Below are positions 25,055 to 34,783 of a stretch of DNA of 64,000 bases, piece after piece. The notes under the pieces are model-generated. The model made no database searches and had not been told where the DNA came from. It saw only the letters and a list, made by a program, of their open reading frames with translations. The stretch is taken from the NCBI RefSeq assembly GCF_013166595.1, contig NZ_JABKKG010000004.1, positions 248,001-312,000 of the forward strand. Direction: 5' to 3'. The stretch is from Palleniella intestinalis. GTDB taxonomy: Bacteria; Bacteroidota; Bacteroidia; Bacteroidales; Bacteroidaceae. The position numbers were made by a program, and so were the translations under genes. Positions within the stretch are counted from its first letter, which is position 1; each line of letters starts with the position of its first letter.

Positions 25055-25235
25055 ATTGTTTGTAATGGTATGTTTTCAAAAGTATTGGAAGGTGGTTTTT
25101 CTTTGTTTGGCTTTTCCGGTGTTAGAGGTCTCTAAAACATGGGGGACAGGTTAGAAAGTTTTCCCAATGTTGATAACCGTCTTGCTGCTAATAGCTGTTA
25201 AAAAAGGATAAGTAAAATAAAAATGGGGGGGGTAA

Positions 25236-25266
25236 TTGGTGCTTTTCTGTTTTTATAGTAATTTTG
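25236..25266 (+). promoter_or_regulatory. Promoter of the T9SS cargo gene
   Basis: TTG (25236-25238) and TAATTTTG (25259-25266) are exactly 20 bases apart. The leader to the ATG at 25357 is about 85 bases. Confidence 0.8.
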
Positions 25267-25356
25267 TAATGGAAGAAGAGGGAGAATTCTTTTTTGTCAA
25301 TTCATGCTATATCAGAGAATTATGAATATAAATTACTAACCAAAATTTACATGACT

Positions 25357-26313
25357 ATGAAAAAAAACTTGTTTTTATGTGCATCTTTATTCCTTGCACA
25401 GAGTATTAATGCGCAAATCAGCCAGAAACCAAGCCTGTCACTAAACGGTCGGTGTATCTATGTTAATAATGCTGTGTTGGGGGCGGATGACATCCCGATA
25501 ATCTACACTGTTGATTATGACGACGATAAAAATCCACGAAAAGTTGCTGTTTTTGACACAAATTTCTCCGTTATAAAGGAGTTTTCCTTTCCATTCGAGG
25601 CATTTGAACAAATTATTACCAGCTATAGAAAAGATGATAATGGAGCATGGGTAGAATGGGGTTCTCGTGATAGTTATGCAATTTCAACTCCTGCTTTCTA
25701 TGAATATTTCAATCCTTCGATTTCCGTGAATAAAGAAGCTGGGTATATAACACAGACGTTCTTTAATGATGATGATAGCTATGAGTATATTCTCCCACTT
25801 ATAGAAAAGGGGCATTTTGAGTATACACAAGAAGAATACGGCGAATACTACAAAAATGTCATAGACGGATATTGTATCGTTGGTGTGAAGGTTGTCAATG
25901 ATAAGGGTGTAGAGGTTTGCTCTGTAAAGACAGACGCAATGACTGCCTACAAAGATTTGGAGTTGTGCATGTACAGCTTCGGAACCACTAACTATATTGA
26001 AATTGGGGATGGTGTTTATAAAGTGGATAAAACCAATACAAGCCTTACCAAGGTCGCTATGCCGGCGCATTTCTCTGTCTCTCCTACAATAGCAAGGCGC
26101 AACACTCTTGTTAATGTTAGTTTTGACGCAAGCGACAGCCCTCGTGCAATCAAGGTCATCGGCGGCAATGGCATGGAGTGTCAGAAGATAAATGTCGTCC
26201 CTGGCACTGAATCCGTTGGCGTTGACACATCACGCTTGTCACCGGGAGTGTATGTTGTTATGATGAGCGAAGGTGGCAAGAATGTTGAGAAATGTAAGAT
26301 TGTCGTGCGTTGA
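25357..26313 (+). CDS. Secreted protein with T9SS type A sorting domain
   Basis: A signal peptide (KKNLFLCASLFLAQSINAQ) opens a 318-residue protein. Its last 80 residues look like a type IX secretion sorting domain: a start region VSPTIARRNTLVNVSF, a middle strand ending VDTSRLSPGVYVVMM, and a final KCKIVVR. Such tails direct cargo through the outer membrane. The middle part is unrecognised. The gene is more AT-rich than its neighbours, with its own promoter and terminator, which suggests an accessory or acquired gene. An in-frame ATG at 25351 is an alternative start. Confidence 0.8.
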   Translation: MKKNLFLCASLFLAQSINAQISQKPSLSLNGRCIYVNNAVLGADDIPIIYTVDYDDDKNPRKVAVFDTNFSVIKEFSFPFEAFEQIITSYRKDDNGAWVEWGSRDSYAISTPAFYEYFNPSISVNKEAGYITQTFFNDDDSYEYILPLIEKGHFEYTQEEYGEYYKNVIDGYCIVGVKVVNDKGVEVCSVKTDAMTAYKDLELCMYSFGTTNYIEIGDGVYKVDKTNTSLTKVAMPAHFSVSPTIARRNTLVNVSFDASDSPRAIKVIGGNGMECQKINVVPGTESVGVDTSRLSPGVYVVMMSEGGKNVEKCKIVVR

Positions 26314-26336
26314 CCAATAGTAGTGTTATATATAGG

Positions 26337-26372
26337 AAGGCTGCCATCCGAATTTCGGGTGGCAGCCTTTTC
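26337..26372 (+). terminator. Intrinsic terminator after the T9SS cargo gene
   Basis: AAGGCTGCCA with its complement TGGCAGCCTT forms the stem, extended by CCG/CGG around AATTT, followed by TTCC. Confidence 0.85.
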
Positions 26373-26452
26373 CGTCTGTATTGGGCTCGTTTTTTTTATT
26401 CCTTGCATGACAGCGCAGTTGCTCTGTCTCTGCTATTGGAGAAATGTTTTTT

Positions 26453-27118
26453 TTAGTCACCCCAATTGGATGTGTCGCTCATGTCCGGGAAATAGTTTCC
26501 GTCGACAAACACTCCGCTGTTTGCTGAGAAAGCAGGGTATACTACAATAGGAGTTTCACACTTCTCCACCTTGTCATTGTAGTCTATTGTGCCGGTGAGC
26601 AGGATGTACCATCCGTTGACTGTGCCTACATAGTTTGTCTCGTTTGCACGTGCGAGTCCGGTTGTGTTGGCGTATTTTGTCGTATATGTCGCCTTCACTT
26701 TGTTGCTTTTTCCGGTTTTGTCGCCAATGAACACCCATGTCTCCTCCTGTTCCCAGTTCTTTCCTTGTTTTGTCACAGTGTATCCGGCTGTCATTTCATC
26801 GTCAGCCTCTTGCTGTGTTTTCAGGATGTCTGTGGCTTTGTAGACCTTTAATTCCTCCGGGCGGAGGTTGTCAAGCATAGTCGCGCTGATGTATGCCTTC
26901 TCTCCCGTCGGGCTTTTTACCAGTCTCCAGCCGTTATTTGCCGCTTCTGCGTAAAAGACCATGCCCTCTTTTGCCTTTCCCACGATTTTTCCTTGTGTGG
27001 ACGGTGTGGCACGCATGTTTACATTATTCTTTGTGACGAACGCAAGTTCTTGCGCATTTTGCGCGTACGCTGCCATTCCGACTGCCAACGCTGCAAGGAA
27101 AATTGATAGTTTCTTCAT
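26453..27118 (-). CDS. Exported SH3-domain protein
   Basis: From the ATG at 27118 the 221-residue product has a signal peptide ending AAYAQ (about residue 20). A bacterial SH3 domain follows (about 28-85: NVNMRATPSTQGKIVGKAKEG, then GWRLVKSPTGEKAYIS). The remaining 130 residues form an unrecognised beta-rich domain. SH3b domains often bind cell-wall peptides. A longer frame from 27190 starts in a Lys/His-rich stretch and lacks support. It lies 112 bases after glsB in the same direction. Confidence 0.75.
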   Translation of the reverse strand: MKKLSIFLAALAVGMAAYAQNAQELAFVTKNNVNMRATPSTQGKIVGKAKEGMVFYAEAANNGWRLVKSPTGEKAYISATMLDNLRPEELKVYKATDILKTQQEADDEMTAGYTVTKQGKNWEQEETWVFIGDKTGKSNKVKATYTTKYANTTGLARANETNYVGTVNGWYILLTGTIDYNDKVEKCETPIVVYPAFSANSGVFVDGNYFPDMSDTSNWGD

Positions 27119-27230
27119 GTTGAAAGGGTTATGTTTGTTATGTTTGCGCATAGCGCCTTTGTTGTGTAATGTGTGGTTCTTTCTTTGCAACTGTAAGACG
27201 GATGTTCAAGTCTGTCTCTCTCTTGTGCTG

Positions 27231-28256
27231 CTATTCCACCTCCTTGAAATCTTCGGAGGATGGCTGTGACTTGTCTTCGTAGATGACCTTGTTGGCACCG
27301 GAAGTGATGGTGCGGCACTCAGGATGCTCCTTTATGAAAGAGTCGATATGGCGAACGCGTTTCTGCTCGAATATCTCGTCAACGGCAATGAGTATGCCTG
27401 TCTCCTCCACATCGCCGAACCCGTAGTTGATGGCTGTGCCGAAGAGCTTCATTGTCGGCGACAGATTCATGTATGCATTGATAAGCGGCGGGATGTTGTA
27501 GCCCAGGGAGCGAATCTCACGGTTAAGGATTCGGTAGTTCTCCTTGAACGTCGGCGCATTGAAAAGGTTCTCGAATTCAGAGTCCGGAGTGTCTGTTTTC
27601 AGCGGTTTTATCGGTAAAATCAACGCTTCCTTGTCGCCAAAGAACTGGTTCAGGAAGTACAGGATCATGTCCCTTCCGCGACGGATGTATGACGGATACA
27701 TCGTCATTTTTCCGAAATAATATTTCAGTTTGGGGTTCAGGACAGTGATTGCCCCGAGACCGTCCCACAGATTGTCAAGTGCAAAGATGCTCTTCGCACC
27801 TTTTTCGGAACTCTGGTAGCCGAGGGTGACGAACGACCTTCCAAGTTCCACTGTCTGATCCTTGTACTCCTTCAGGAACTTCTCCGAGAAGTGGAACATG
27901 TGGCTTGTCGCGAGAACAGGCTGCCCGTTCTCGTCCATATCCCAGTCCTCACCCTCCAGGAACCTGTAGCCTCCGATGATCTCCTCCTCCTCCGGGTTCC
28001 ACACGATGAGCTGTTTGTAGCAGTTCTCGCAGATGTCAAATTCATCGATGTCGCACTCCTTGCCCGTTCCACCGCCGGCGGCGCGGAACGCCTCCTCACG
28101 CAAACGACCTATCTCGCGCATCGTGTTCGGTGCGTTGTGTGCAGTGATGATGTAAATTCTGTTGTGGCTTTTGTTTGTAAGGCGCAGCTGGCGTTCCTCT
28201 GTCAGTTCGCTTTTCAACAGTTCCTTTGGCACTGGTGCGATTATTGGTTGTTCCAT
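27231..28256 (-). CDS. glsB: GNAT-type N-acyltransferase, probable glycine-lipid synthase GlsB
   Basis: The 341-residue protein resembles OlsB-type acyl-ACP-dependent N-acyltransferases (EEAFRAAGGGTG, EEIIGGYRFLEG, TVELGRSFVTLGYQ). In Bacteroides the pair GlsB/GlsA makes N-acylated glycine lipids: GlsB attaches a hydroxy fatty acid to glycine and GlsA adds the second chain. Here the O-acyltransferase gene lies just upstream in the same direction, matching that partnership. Function is inferred from family and pairing. The 28257-28397 gap carries two repeat arrays. Confidence 0.75.
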   Translation of the reverse strand: MEQPIIAPVPKELLKSELTEERQLRLTNKSHNRIYIITAHNAPNTMREIGRLREEAFRAAGGGTGKECDIDEFDICENCYKQLIVWNPEEEEIIGGYRFLEGEDWDMDENGQPVLATSHMFHFSEKFLKEYKDQTVELGRSFVTLGYQSSEKGAKSIFALDNLWDGLGAITVLNPKLKYYFGKMTMYPSYIRRGRDMILYFLNQFFGDKEALILPIKPLKTDTPDSEFENLFNAPTFKENYRILNREIRSLGYNIPPLINAYMNLSPTMKLFGTAINYGFGDVEETGILIAVDEIFEQKRVRHIDSFIKEHPECRTITSGANKVIYEDKSQPSSEDFKEVE

Positions 28257-28269
28257 GTTCTTTTGTTAT

Positions 28270-28396
28270 GGTTGTGGGTTGTTGGTCTTTGTGTGTTCTT
28301 TTTGTCGATGAAATCGGAGAAAATTGTATATGTGATGTGTATTTAGTGTACTTTTCAGTGTACTATGTGTACTCGGCAGTGTACAAAGTGTACTTT
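28270..28396. repeat. 7-bp GGTT units and 21-bp TGTAC array (family C)
   Basis: GGTT 7-mers start at 28270, 28277 and 28284. TGTA(C/T) words then occur at 28338, 28347, 28359, 28368, 28380 and 28389, alternating 9 and 12 bases, so the whole repeats every 21 bases three times. The array ends at the glsA stop codon. Confidence 0.85.
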
Positions 28397-28397
28397 T

Positions 28398-29228
28398 CTA
28401 TTTCTGTAAATCGTAGACCTTGTCCTGTATGGTTTTTGCCCATTCCATCGGTGTTTTCGACTTGTCGAGTGACTGCCAAGGGATTGGTTTGCCGATGCTT
28501 ATGCGGAAAGTCTTGTTGCGGTTTTTGTACATTTCATCGACAAGGAACAGCATTGCGATGTTGAATTTTATGTGCAGCGCCTTGCAAAGGTTTGCGATGC
28601 GGTAGAACTTGTCGGAGTTCTGTCCTCCGAAATGTATGGGAATGATGTCGCGGTGGGTCTCTATGGACTTCACCACGAAGGTCTTTGTCCATGGGATGTC
28701 GCGTATTGTGCCGTCCTTTTGGCGTCGCGAGCACAGACCGGCTGGGAACATTAGCATGTGCTTGTCCGAGGCGAAGCCCGCCTCCACCATTGCAGGGAAT
28801 GCGCGGCTCTGCTTTCCGGTCTTGTTGATAGGGATGCAGAGAGGTGCAAGTCCCGGCAGGAACATCAGTTCGTCGCGGACGAGATAGGAGAAATTTCCGT
28901 CGTAGTGCTTGCCTATCAGTGCGCCGAGAGCCACTCCGTCGATTCCCCCGAGCGGATGGTTGGACACAAACGTGTACCTCCGTCCGTCGTTGGCGGGCGG
29001 AAGATTCTCCATTCCTTCGACTTGCAGATTCATGCCAAGGTATTCCACACAGCGCTGCAGCCATGGGACTCCCTTCTCGTTGCGGCTCTCCCAAAGGAAT
29101 GCGTTTACCTCGTCCTCGTGGAGGATGCGTTTCAGCCAGTTGGCGAGGAAGCGTGGCACCATGTTTGCCTTGTCCCCCATTTTGCTTCTCAGCAGGCTGT
29201 CTATGTCAATGGTTTTGTTCGTACACAT
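28398..29228 (-). CDS. glsA: Lysophospholipid-type O-acyltransferase, probable GlsA
   Basis: The 276-residue protein has the acyltransferase signature NHPLGGIDG (a His and an Asp five residues apart, as in hemolysin/OlsA-like members), followed by the substrate motif MFPAGLCSRR and IPIHFGG. It should esterify the hydroxyl of the N-acylated intermediate made by its partner. The ATG at 29228 is chosen because the -7 element ends nine bases upstream, so the transcript has almost no leader. Phosphatidic acid synthesis (PlsC) is a less likely alternative. Confidence 0.72.
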   Translation of the reverse strand: MCTNKTIDIDSLLRSKMGDKANMVPRFLANWLKRILHEDEVNAFLWESRNEKGVPWLQRCVEYLGMNLQVEGMENLPPANDGRRYTFVSNHPLGGIDGVALGALIGKHYDGNFSYLVRDELMFLPGLAPLCIPINKTGKQSRAFPAMVEAGFASDKHMLMFPAGLCSRRQKDGTIRDIPWTKTFVVKSIETHRDIIPIHFGGQNSDKFYRIANLCKALHIKFNIAMLFLVDEMYKNRNKTFRISIGKPIPWQSLDKSKTPMEWAKTIQDKVYDLQK

Positions 29229-29237
29229 AATGCTGTG

Positions 29238-29245
29238 CAAAGGTA
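29238..29245 (-). promoter_or_regulatory. -7 element of glsA with very short leader
   Basis: The minus strand reads TACCTTTG, then CACAGCATT, then ATG. Initiation should fall within a few bases of the start codon. No TTG is present at -33. Confidence 0.55.
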
Positions 29246-29359
29246 GTGATATTATTTTGTTTTTATCTCTTTTTGAGCAAAAAAAACACATATTTTAAGA
29301 AAGAAAATATTTTTACGAAAAAGTTTGTGTAAAAATGGTGTGGAATAGAGAAATTTTCG

Positions 29360-29367
29360 TAACTTTG
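29360..29367 (+). promoter_or_regulatory. -7 element of the dcw cluster
   Basis: TAACTTTG lies 32 bases before the rsmH start, with GTG near the expected -33 position. No other clear TAnnTTTG element is seen before ftsZ, so much of the cluster may depend on it. Confidence 0.65.
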
Positions 29368-29399
29368 TACTCCAAAACCGCAATAGAATAATAAGACAG

Positions 29400-30344
29400 T
29401 TGCAGAACGATAATCAGACATATCATGTGCCGGTTCTCCTAAAGGAGAGTGTCGATGGCTTGGCCGTCGGCGAAGGTGGTGTTTTCGTTGATGTCACGTT
29501 CGGTGGCGGAGGGCATTCGAGGGAGATATTCTCCCGTATGGACGCAAAGGGGAAACTGTTCTCTTTCGACCAGGATGCCGACGCCGAAAAGAACGCCGAA
29601 GTGACGCGTGAGGATGGCATACGCCTTGCCGGTGACGACCGCTGGACTTTCGTGCGCTCGAATTTCCGCTACCTGAAGAACTGGATGAGGTACTATGGGG
29701 TGGACGGAGTGGACGGTATTCTTGCCGACCTCGGTGTCTCAAGCCACCATTTTGACGACGAGAGCCGTGGCTTCTCGTTCAGGTTTGACGCACCGCTCGA
29801 CATGCGGATGAACAAGCGCGGAGGCAAGACGGCTGCCGATATAGTCAACGAATACGACGAGAGTCGCCTTGCGGACATCATCTATCTCTACGGCGAGCTT
29901 AAGCAGTCGCGCAAGATAGCAGCAAGCATTCTCAGGGCAAGGGCTGAGAAGCCTATCCTTACAACCCGGGATTTGCTTGCCGCGACGCAGAGGTGCTTCC
30001 CCCGGGAAAGGGAGAAGAAGGATGTCACCCGACTGTTCCAGGCTCTCCGGATAGAGGTGAACCACGAGATGGACGCCTTGAAAGAGATGCTCCTCGCTGC
30101 CGGTGAGGTGCTCCGTCCGGGAGGAAGGCTGGTGGTGATAACCTACCATTCGCTGGAGGACCGTATGGTGAAGAACGTCATGAAGACGGGAAATGTCGAG
30201 GGAAAGCGCGAGCAGGACTTTTTCGGACGTGTCACAACGCCTTATGCGACGGTGTCAGGCAAGCCGATAGTCCCAACAGAAGAAGAACAGGCAAACAACC
30301 CAAGAAGCCGCAGCGCGAAACTGCGTATCGCTGAGAAAAGATGA
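29400..30344 (+). CDS. rsmH: 16S rRNA (cytosine1402-N4)-methyltransferase
   Basis: The protein (314 residues) has the RsmH/MraW opening HVPVLLKESVDGL and the SAM-binding loop DVTFGGGGHS, followed by LADLGVSSHHFD, RLFQALRIEVNHE and a late YHSLEDR. It methylates C1402 in the ribosomal decoding centre. The start must be the TTG at 29400: the first in-frame ATG is about 46 codons in and would remove the SAM loop. It is the first gene of the dcw cluster and overlaps ftsL by 4 bases. Confidence 0.95.
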   Translation: MQNDNQTYHVPVLLKESVDGLAVGEGGVFVDVTFGGGGHSREIFSRMDAKGKLFSFDQDADAEKNAEVTREDGIRLAGDDRWTFVRSNFRYLKNWMRYYGVDGVDGILADLGVSSHHFDDESRGFSFRFDAPLDMRMNKRGGKTAADIVNEYDESRLADIIYLYGELKQSRKIAASILRARAEKPILTTRDLLAATQRCFPREREKKDVTRLFQALRIEVNHEMDALKEMLLAAGEVLRPGGRLVVITYHSLEDRMVKNVMKTGNVEGKREQDFFGRVTTPYATVSGKPIVPTEEEQANNPRSRSAKLRIAEKR

Positions 30345-30874
30345 AAGACGACGAACTTATCATAACAAACGAGGAGGAAATTGCAGTGTCCGATGACGCT
30401 GCCGCTCCTGCCGCGCAGAAGAAAGGGCGTGCCGCGAACGAACGTGGCACGGCTGAAGGCGGTGAGGAAAAAGCCGGGCCGCAGAAGCCGGAGCCTACTT
30501 TCCGGGAGGCGTTGGAGAAGGAAATCCACGAAGAAGACACCAAGCATGGGCATGACATCTCCGTGATAAAGATTCTTGGCGGTGATTTCTTCACGGCACA
30601 GATTCTCAGGAGGCAGGTGTGGCTTATGCTCCTCATAGCATGCTTTGTCGTTTTCTATATCTCTAACCGTTACAGCTGCCAGAAAAGTCTGTTGGAGATA
30701 GACAAGCTGAAAAAGGAACTGAAGGACGTGAAGTACAAGGCGTTGTCAACATCAAGCCGCCTTACGGAAATCTCAAGGCAGAGCCATGTCATTGACCGCC
30801 TGAAGGAAAACAGGGACAGTACACTTCATATTGCAGACCAGCCGCCTTTTATCATACAAGTGCCCGAACAATGA
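30341..30874 (+). CDS. ftsL: FtsL-like cell-division protein
   Basis: This bitopic protein of 177 residues has a long charged cytoplasmic part, one membrane span near residues 92-110 (VWLMLLIACFVVFYIS), and a periplasmic coiled coil (SLLEIDKLKKELKDVKYKA). Position between rsmH and the division PBP, with this topology, identifies the Bacteroidetes FtsL type. The N-terminal region (about 90 residues, rich in Ala and Glu) is longer than in E. coli. FtsL bridges FtsQ/B and the FtsWI synthase. Confidence 0.82.
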   Translation: MKDDELIITNEEEIAVSDDAAAPAAQKKGRAANERGTAEGGEEKAGPQKPEPTFREALEKEIHEEDTKHGHDISVIKILGGDFFTAQILRRQVWLMLLIACFVVFYISNRYSCQKSLLEIDKLKKELKDVKYKALSTSSRLTEISRQSHVIDRLKENRDSTLHIADQPPFIIQVPEQ

Positions 30875-31030
30875 TTGGCAAGGCATGTGTAAGGCTGCGA
30901 CGGATGTTGTTGCGTTGAGCAAGTCCGCATACGCTGCAGAGAAGGATGACACAAGCAGCCGGTCTGCCTGCAAACAATGCTGTATTTTTATTTTGTCAAG
31001 TTTTATCCCAAAAGCAAATAGTAACCGGAA

Positions 31031-33214
31031 ATGAGCAAATTCGATTATAAATCTTCGATGTTGCGTTACCGCATCCTCGCATGGATCATGTGCCTGATAG
31101 CTGTGGTGATAGTCTGCCGTGCTGGCTATATCATGACAGCGAAGCGAGACTATTGGATACAGGTGTCCGACCGCCTGAAGGCTGACAGTGTGCCTGTCAA
31201 GCCTACGCGCGGCAACATACTAAGCACTGACCGTCAGCTCCTTGCGTCAAGCCTTCCGGAATATATGCTTTTCGTGGATTTCAAGACGATGAGGGAAACG
31301 CAGACCGACACACTTTGGGAGGAAAAGGAGGACTCTATATGCTACGGTCTGAACCAGATATTCCCGCAGGTGTCGGCGGAAGAGTTCCGCCGGCATCTCC
31401 GTGAAGGGCGTGAGAAGCAGAGCCGCTACTGGCGAATCATCAACAAGCGTGTCAGCTATGATGTCTTTTGCGAGGTGCGCCAGCTGCCGATATTCCGCCT
31501 GCCGAAGTTCCGCAGCGGTTTCAGCTATGAAGAGTTCAATGCCCGTACGCGTCCTAACGGACTGCTTGCGTCGAGAACCATTGGTGAGATGTACGGTCTG
31601 AAAGACTCCGCGCGTTGCGGACTGGAACTGTATTACGACTCTGTCCTCCGTGGAGAGAAAGGGCTTATCAACCGTCGCAAGGTGCTCAACAAGTATCTGG
31701 ACATCATGGTCAAGGAGCCTGTCCATGGCGCAGACATTGTCACAACGCTCGATGTCAACATTCAGGACCTTGCCGAACACGCCATGGTAGAGGAGATGAA
31801 GAAGGACAACGGTGAGCTTGGCGTGGTGATTGTCATGGAGGTCAAGACGGGAGACGTAAAGGCTCTTGTCAACATGAGCCGCCTTACGGACAGCAATGGC
31901 AACTACTATTACAGAGAGGTGAAGAACAATGCCGTCTCTGACCTTGTCGAACCGGGCTCCGTTTTCAAGACAGCATCAATCTTTGCCGCCCTTGACGACG
32001 GGCTCATAGACACTACAGCAGCATATAACATTGACACCGGTGGTGGTGTGTGGCCGATGTATGGCAGGGAGATGCGTGACCATAACTGGCGCAGAGGTGG
32101 CTATGGAGTGATGACTGTGCCACAGGTGCTACACTACAGCAGTAACATTGGTGTCAGCCGCCTTATAGACAGAGGGTTGTACCATGAACATCCTGAGAAG
32201 TTCGTGGAGAAGATTCACAGCCTCGGCCTTGGCATAGACTTCGACCTTCCTTTCCCCGGAGCACAGAAGCATGCCATCATCCGTAAGCCTGTACCGGCAA
32301 AGAAGAAAGGGCAGTACCTCAACTGGTCAAAGACAACCTTGCCATGGATGTCCATAGGCTACGAGACACAGATACCGCCGATATTCACAGTGGCGTTCTA
32401 TAACTCCATAGCCAACAACGGACGCTTCATGCAACCGCGCTTCGTAAAGGAGATTGTCAAGGACGGACAGACGATCAAGGAGTTCCCGCCGGTGTGCCTT
32501 ATAGAGAAGACATACAAGAACAAGGAGGCTCTCCACAAGATACAGGCAATACTTGAAGGTGTAGTCTCAAAGGGGCTTGGCAAGAAAGCCGGCAGCAAAT
32601 CCTTCCGTGTCGCCGGCAAGACAGGCACGGCGCAGATTGCCGACCAGCACGGTTCCTACAAGTCGGGCACAGTGCGCTACTGGTTGTCCTTCTGCGGTTA
32701 TTTCCCGTATGACGACCCTCAGTACACGTGTATCGTCTGCCTTAAGAAGACAGGTCTCCCTGCTTCAGGCGGCGGAATGTGCGGAGTGGTCTTCCATGAC
32801 ATCGCAGAAGGCATCATGGCTCACCAGCTGAAGCGTGACCACCTGACGGCGCGCGACTCCACCTCGGTGCTTGTCCCTGATGTAAAGAGGGGCAACATAT
32901 TGGCGGCTGACTATGTCCTGACACGCCTCGGTATGAAGACCGGTGGCGGTTGGAAAGGCTCTTATGCCACCGGAAACCCTATCTGGGGCACGGCACAGAA
33001 GAACGCCGCATCCGTGAGTCTTGTGAAAAGCGGTGCGCCGTCAAAGTATTTCGTCCCGGATGTCATCGGCATGGGAGCCCGCGATGCTGTCTATATCCTT
33101 GAGAGCCGAGGAGTGAAAGTGCATCTGACGGGCAGAGGAAAGGTAAAGACCCAAAGCATTGCACCAAACACGAAGATAAGGAAAAACATGAAAATATCCC
33201 TTGAACTTGGTTAG
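31031..33214 (+). CDS. ftsI: Division penicillin-binding protein with PASTA domains
   Basis: The transpeptidase triad is visible: Ser310-V-F-Lys313 in EPGSVFKTAS, YSSN near 373, and KTGTAQ near 532. An N-terminal membrane span (about 14-33) and the dimerisation region precede the catalytic domain, and two PASTA repeats follow near 620 and 675 (VPDVKRGN and FVPDVIGMGARDAV). It crosslinks septal peptidoglycan with FtsW. The 156 bases before it, 30875-31030, are an unusually large gap for this position; I see no gene or promoter in it. Confidence 0.92.
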   Translation: MSKFDYKSSMLRYRILAWIMCLIAVVIVCRAGYIMTAKRDYWIQVSDRLKADSVPVKPTRGNILSTDRQLLASSLPEYMLFVDFKTMRETQTDTLWEEKEDSICYGLNQIFPQVSAEEFRRHLREGREKQSRYWRIINKRVSYDVFCEVRQLPIFRLPKFRSGFSYEEFNARTRPNGLLASRTIGEMYGLKDSARCGLELYYDSVLRGEKGLINRRKVLNKYLDIMVKEPVHGADIVTTLDVNIQDLAEHAMVEEMKKDNGELGVVIVMEVKTGDVKALVNMSRLTDSNGNYYYREVKNNAVSDLVEPGSVFKTASIFAALDDGLIDTTAAYNIDTGGGVWPMYGREMRDHNWRRGGYGVMTVPQVLHYSSNIGVSRLIDRGLYHEHPEKFVEKIHSLGLGIDFDLPFPGAQKHAIIRKPVPAKKKGQYLNWSKTTLPWMSIGYETQIPPIFTVAFYNSIANNGRFMQPRFVKEIVKDGQTIKEFPPVCLIEKTYKNKEALHKIQAILEGVVSKGLGKKAGSKSFRVAGKTGTAQIADQHGSYKSGTVRYWLSFCGYFPYDDPQYTCIVCLKKTGLPASGGGMCGVVFHDIAEGIMAHQLKRDHLTARDSTSVLVPDVKRGNILAADYVLTRLGMKTGGGWKGSYATGNPIWGTAQKNAASVSLVKSGAPSKYFVPDVIGMGARDAVYILESRGVKVHLTGRGKVKTQSIAPNTKIRKNMKISLELG

Positions 33215-33299
33215 AACCATAAGCAGGGAATGAACTATAGAACAAGAACAGCCCTCCTTTTATGCAGGATGTGGCATACAGAATTTATAACATGTTATC

Positions 33300-34751
33300 A
33301 TGAAACTATCGGAAATCATCAAGAAAGTCAGCGTACTGAAGACAGTAGGCGACACTGACAAGGATATCACAGGCATAAACATCGACAGCCGCCGAATACA
33401 GCCGGGACACATCTTCGTGGCGATGAAAGGCACGCAAGTCGACGGACACAAGTTCATTCCTAAAGCCATCGAACTCGGAGCCGTGGCAATAATCTGCGAG
33501 GATATGCCTGAAGAACAATGCGAAAATGTGACATTCGTACAGGTGCAGTCATGCGAATCCGCTGTCGGTCCTGCCGCAACAATGTTCTACGGAGAGCCTT
33601 CACGGAAACTGAAGCTCGTAGGCGTGACGGGAACGAACGGCAAAACGACAATCGCCACCTTATTATATAGTATGTTCCGCAGAATGGGTCACAAGTGCGG
33701 ACTACTCTCCACAGTGTGCAACTACATAGAGGATGAGGCGATAGAGGCGTCACACACCACTCCTGACCCTATCGAACTCAACCGCCTCCTCGCACGGATG
33801 GTTGAAGCAGGATGCGAATATGCCTTCATGGAATGCTCCAGCCACGCCATCGTACAGCAGCGCATCGGCGGCTTGCAGTTCGCCGGCGGTCTGTTCACCA
33901 ACCTCACCCGCGACCACCTTGACTACCACGGAACGTTCGAGAACTATCGCAACGCAAAGAAACTCTTCTTTGACAATATGCCGAAAGGTGCTTTCGCAAT
34001 CACCAATGCTGACGACAAGAACGGCATGGTCATGGTGCAGAACACAAAGGCCACTGTGAAGACTTACAGCACACGTGGCATGGCAGACTTCAAGGCACGC
34101 ATCCTTGAATGCCATTTCGAGGGCATGCTCCTCGAAATCAATAACCGCGAGGTTGCCGTCCGCTTCATCGGAAAGTTCAATGTCTCCAACCTTCTCGCCG
34201 TCTACGGTGCCGCCCTGATGCTTGGAAAGCAGGAGGAAGATGTGCTCCTCGTCCTCTCCACACTGACGAGTGTTGCCGGACGACTCGAGCCGATACGCTC
34301 AAAGGAAGGCGTGACAGCCATAGTTGACTACGCCCATACCCCTGATGCAATCGACAATGTGCTGAAGGCAATCCACGAAGTGCTCAACGGCAAAGGACAG
34401 GTAATCACCGTCTGCGGATGCGGAGGCAACCGCGACAAGGGCAAGCGCCCTGTCATGGCACAGGAAGCCGTGCGCCAGAGCGACCGCGTAATCCTCACTT
34501 CCGACAACCCGAGAAAGGAAGACCCGGAGATGATTCTTGATGACATGGAAGCCGGACTTGATGCGGAACAGATGAAGAAAGTCCTCCGCATCACCGACCG
34601 CCGTCAGGCCATAAAGACCGCACTGACACTGGCTGCGCCGGGCGATGTGGTCCTCATCGCCGGAAAGGGGCACGAGGACTACCAGATTATCGGTGAGACA
34701 AAGCACCATTTTGATGACCGTGAGGAAGTCCGCAAGGTCTTCGGAATGTAG
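33300..34751 (+). CDS. murE: UDP-MurNAc-tripeptide ligase (MurE)
   Basis: The ATP loop [10 protein letters not shown] lies at 108-117, and the specificity motif [10 protein letters not shown] lies near residue 405. DNPR indicates meso-diaminopimelate rather than lysine, so the cell wall is DAP type. The enzyme adds the third stem-peptide residue in the cytoplasm. The length of 483 residues is usual. It starts 85 bases after ftsI and is followed 32 bases later by mraY. Confidence 0.95.
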   Translation: MKLSEIIKKVSVLKTVGDTDKDITGINIDSRRIQPGHIFVAMKGTQVDGHKFIPKAIELGAVAIICEDMPEEQCENVTFVQVQSCESAVGPAATMFYGEPSRKLKLVGVTGTNGKTTIATLLYSMFRRMGHKCGLLSTVCNYIEDEAIEASHTTPDPIELNRLLARMVEAGCEYAFMECSSHAIVQQRIGGLQFAGGLFTNLTRDHLDYHGTFENYRNAKKLFFDNMPKGAFAITNADDKNGMVMVQNTKATVKTYSTRGMADFKARILECHFEGMLLEINNREVAVRFIGKFNVSNLLAVYGAALMLGKQEEDVLLVLSTLTSVAGRLEPIRSKEGVTAIVDYAHTPDAIDNVLKAIHEVLNGKGQVITVCGCGGNRDKGKRPVMAQEAVRQSDRVILTSDNPRKEDPEMILDDMEAGLDAEQMKKVLRITDRRQAIKTALTLAAPGDVVLIAGKGHEDYQIIGETKHHFDDREEVRKVFGM

Positions 34752-34783
34752 AAAAACAAACATAAGAGCAGCAGAAACGTATT

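Noticed and set aside
30831..31034. 67-codon frame between ftsL and ftsI
   Set aside because: It overlaps the ftsL end in another frame and has no recognisable motif; the gap is better left as unexplained.
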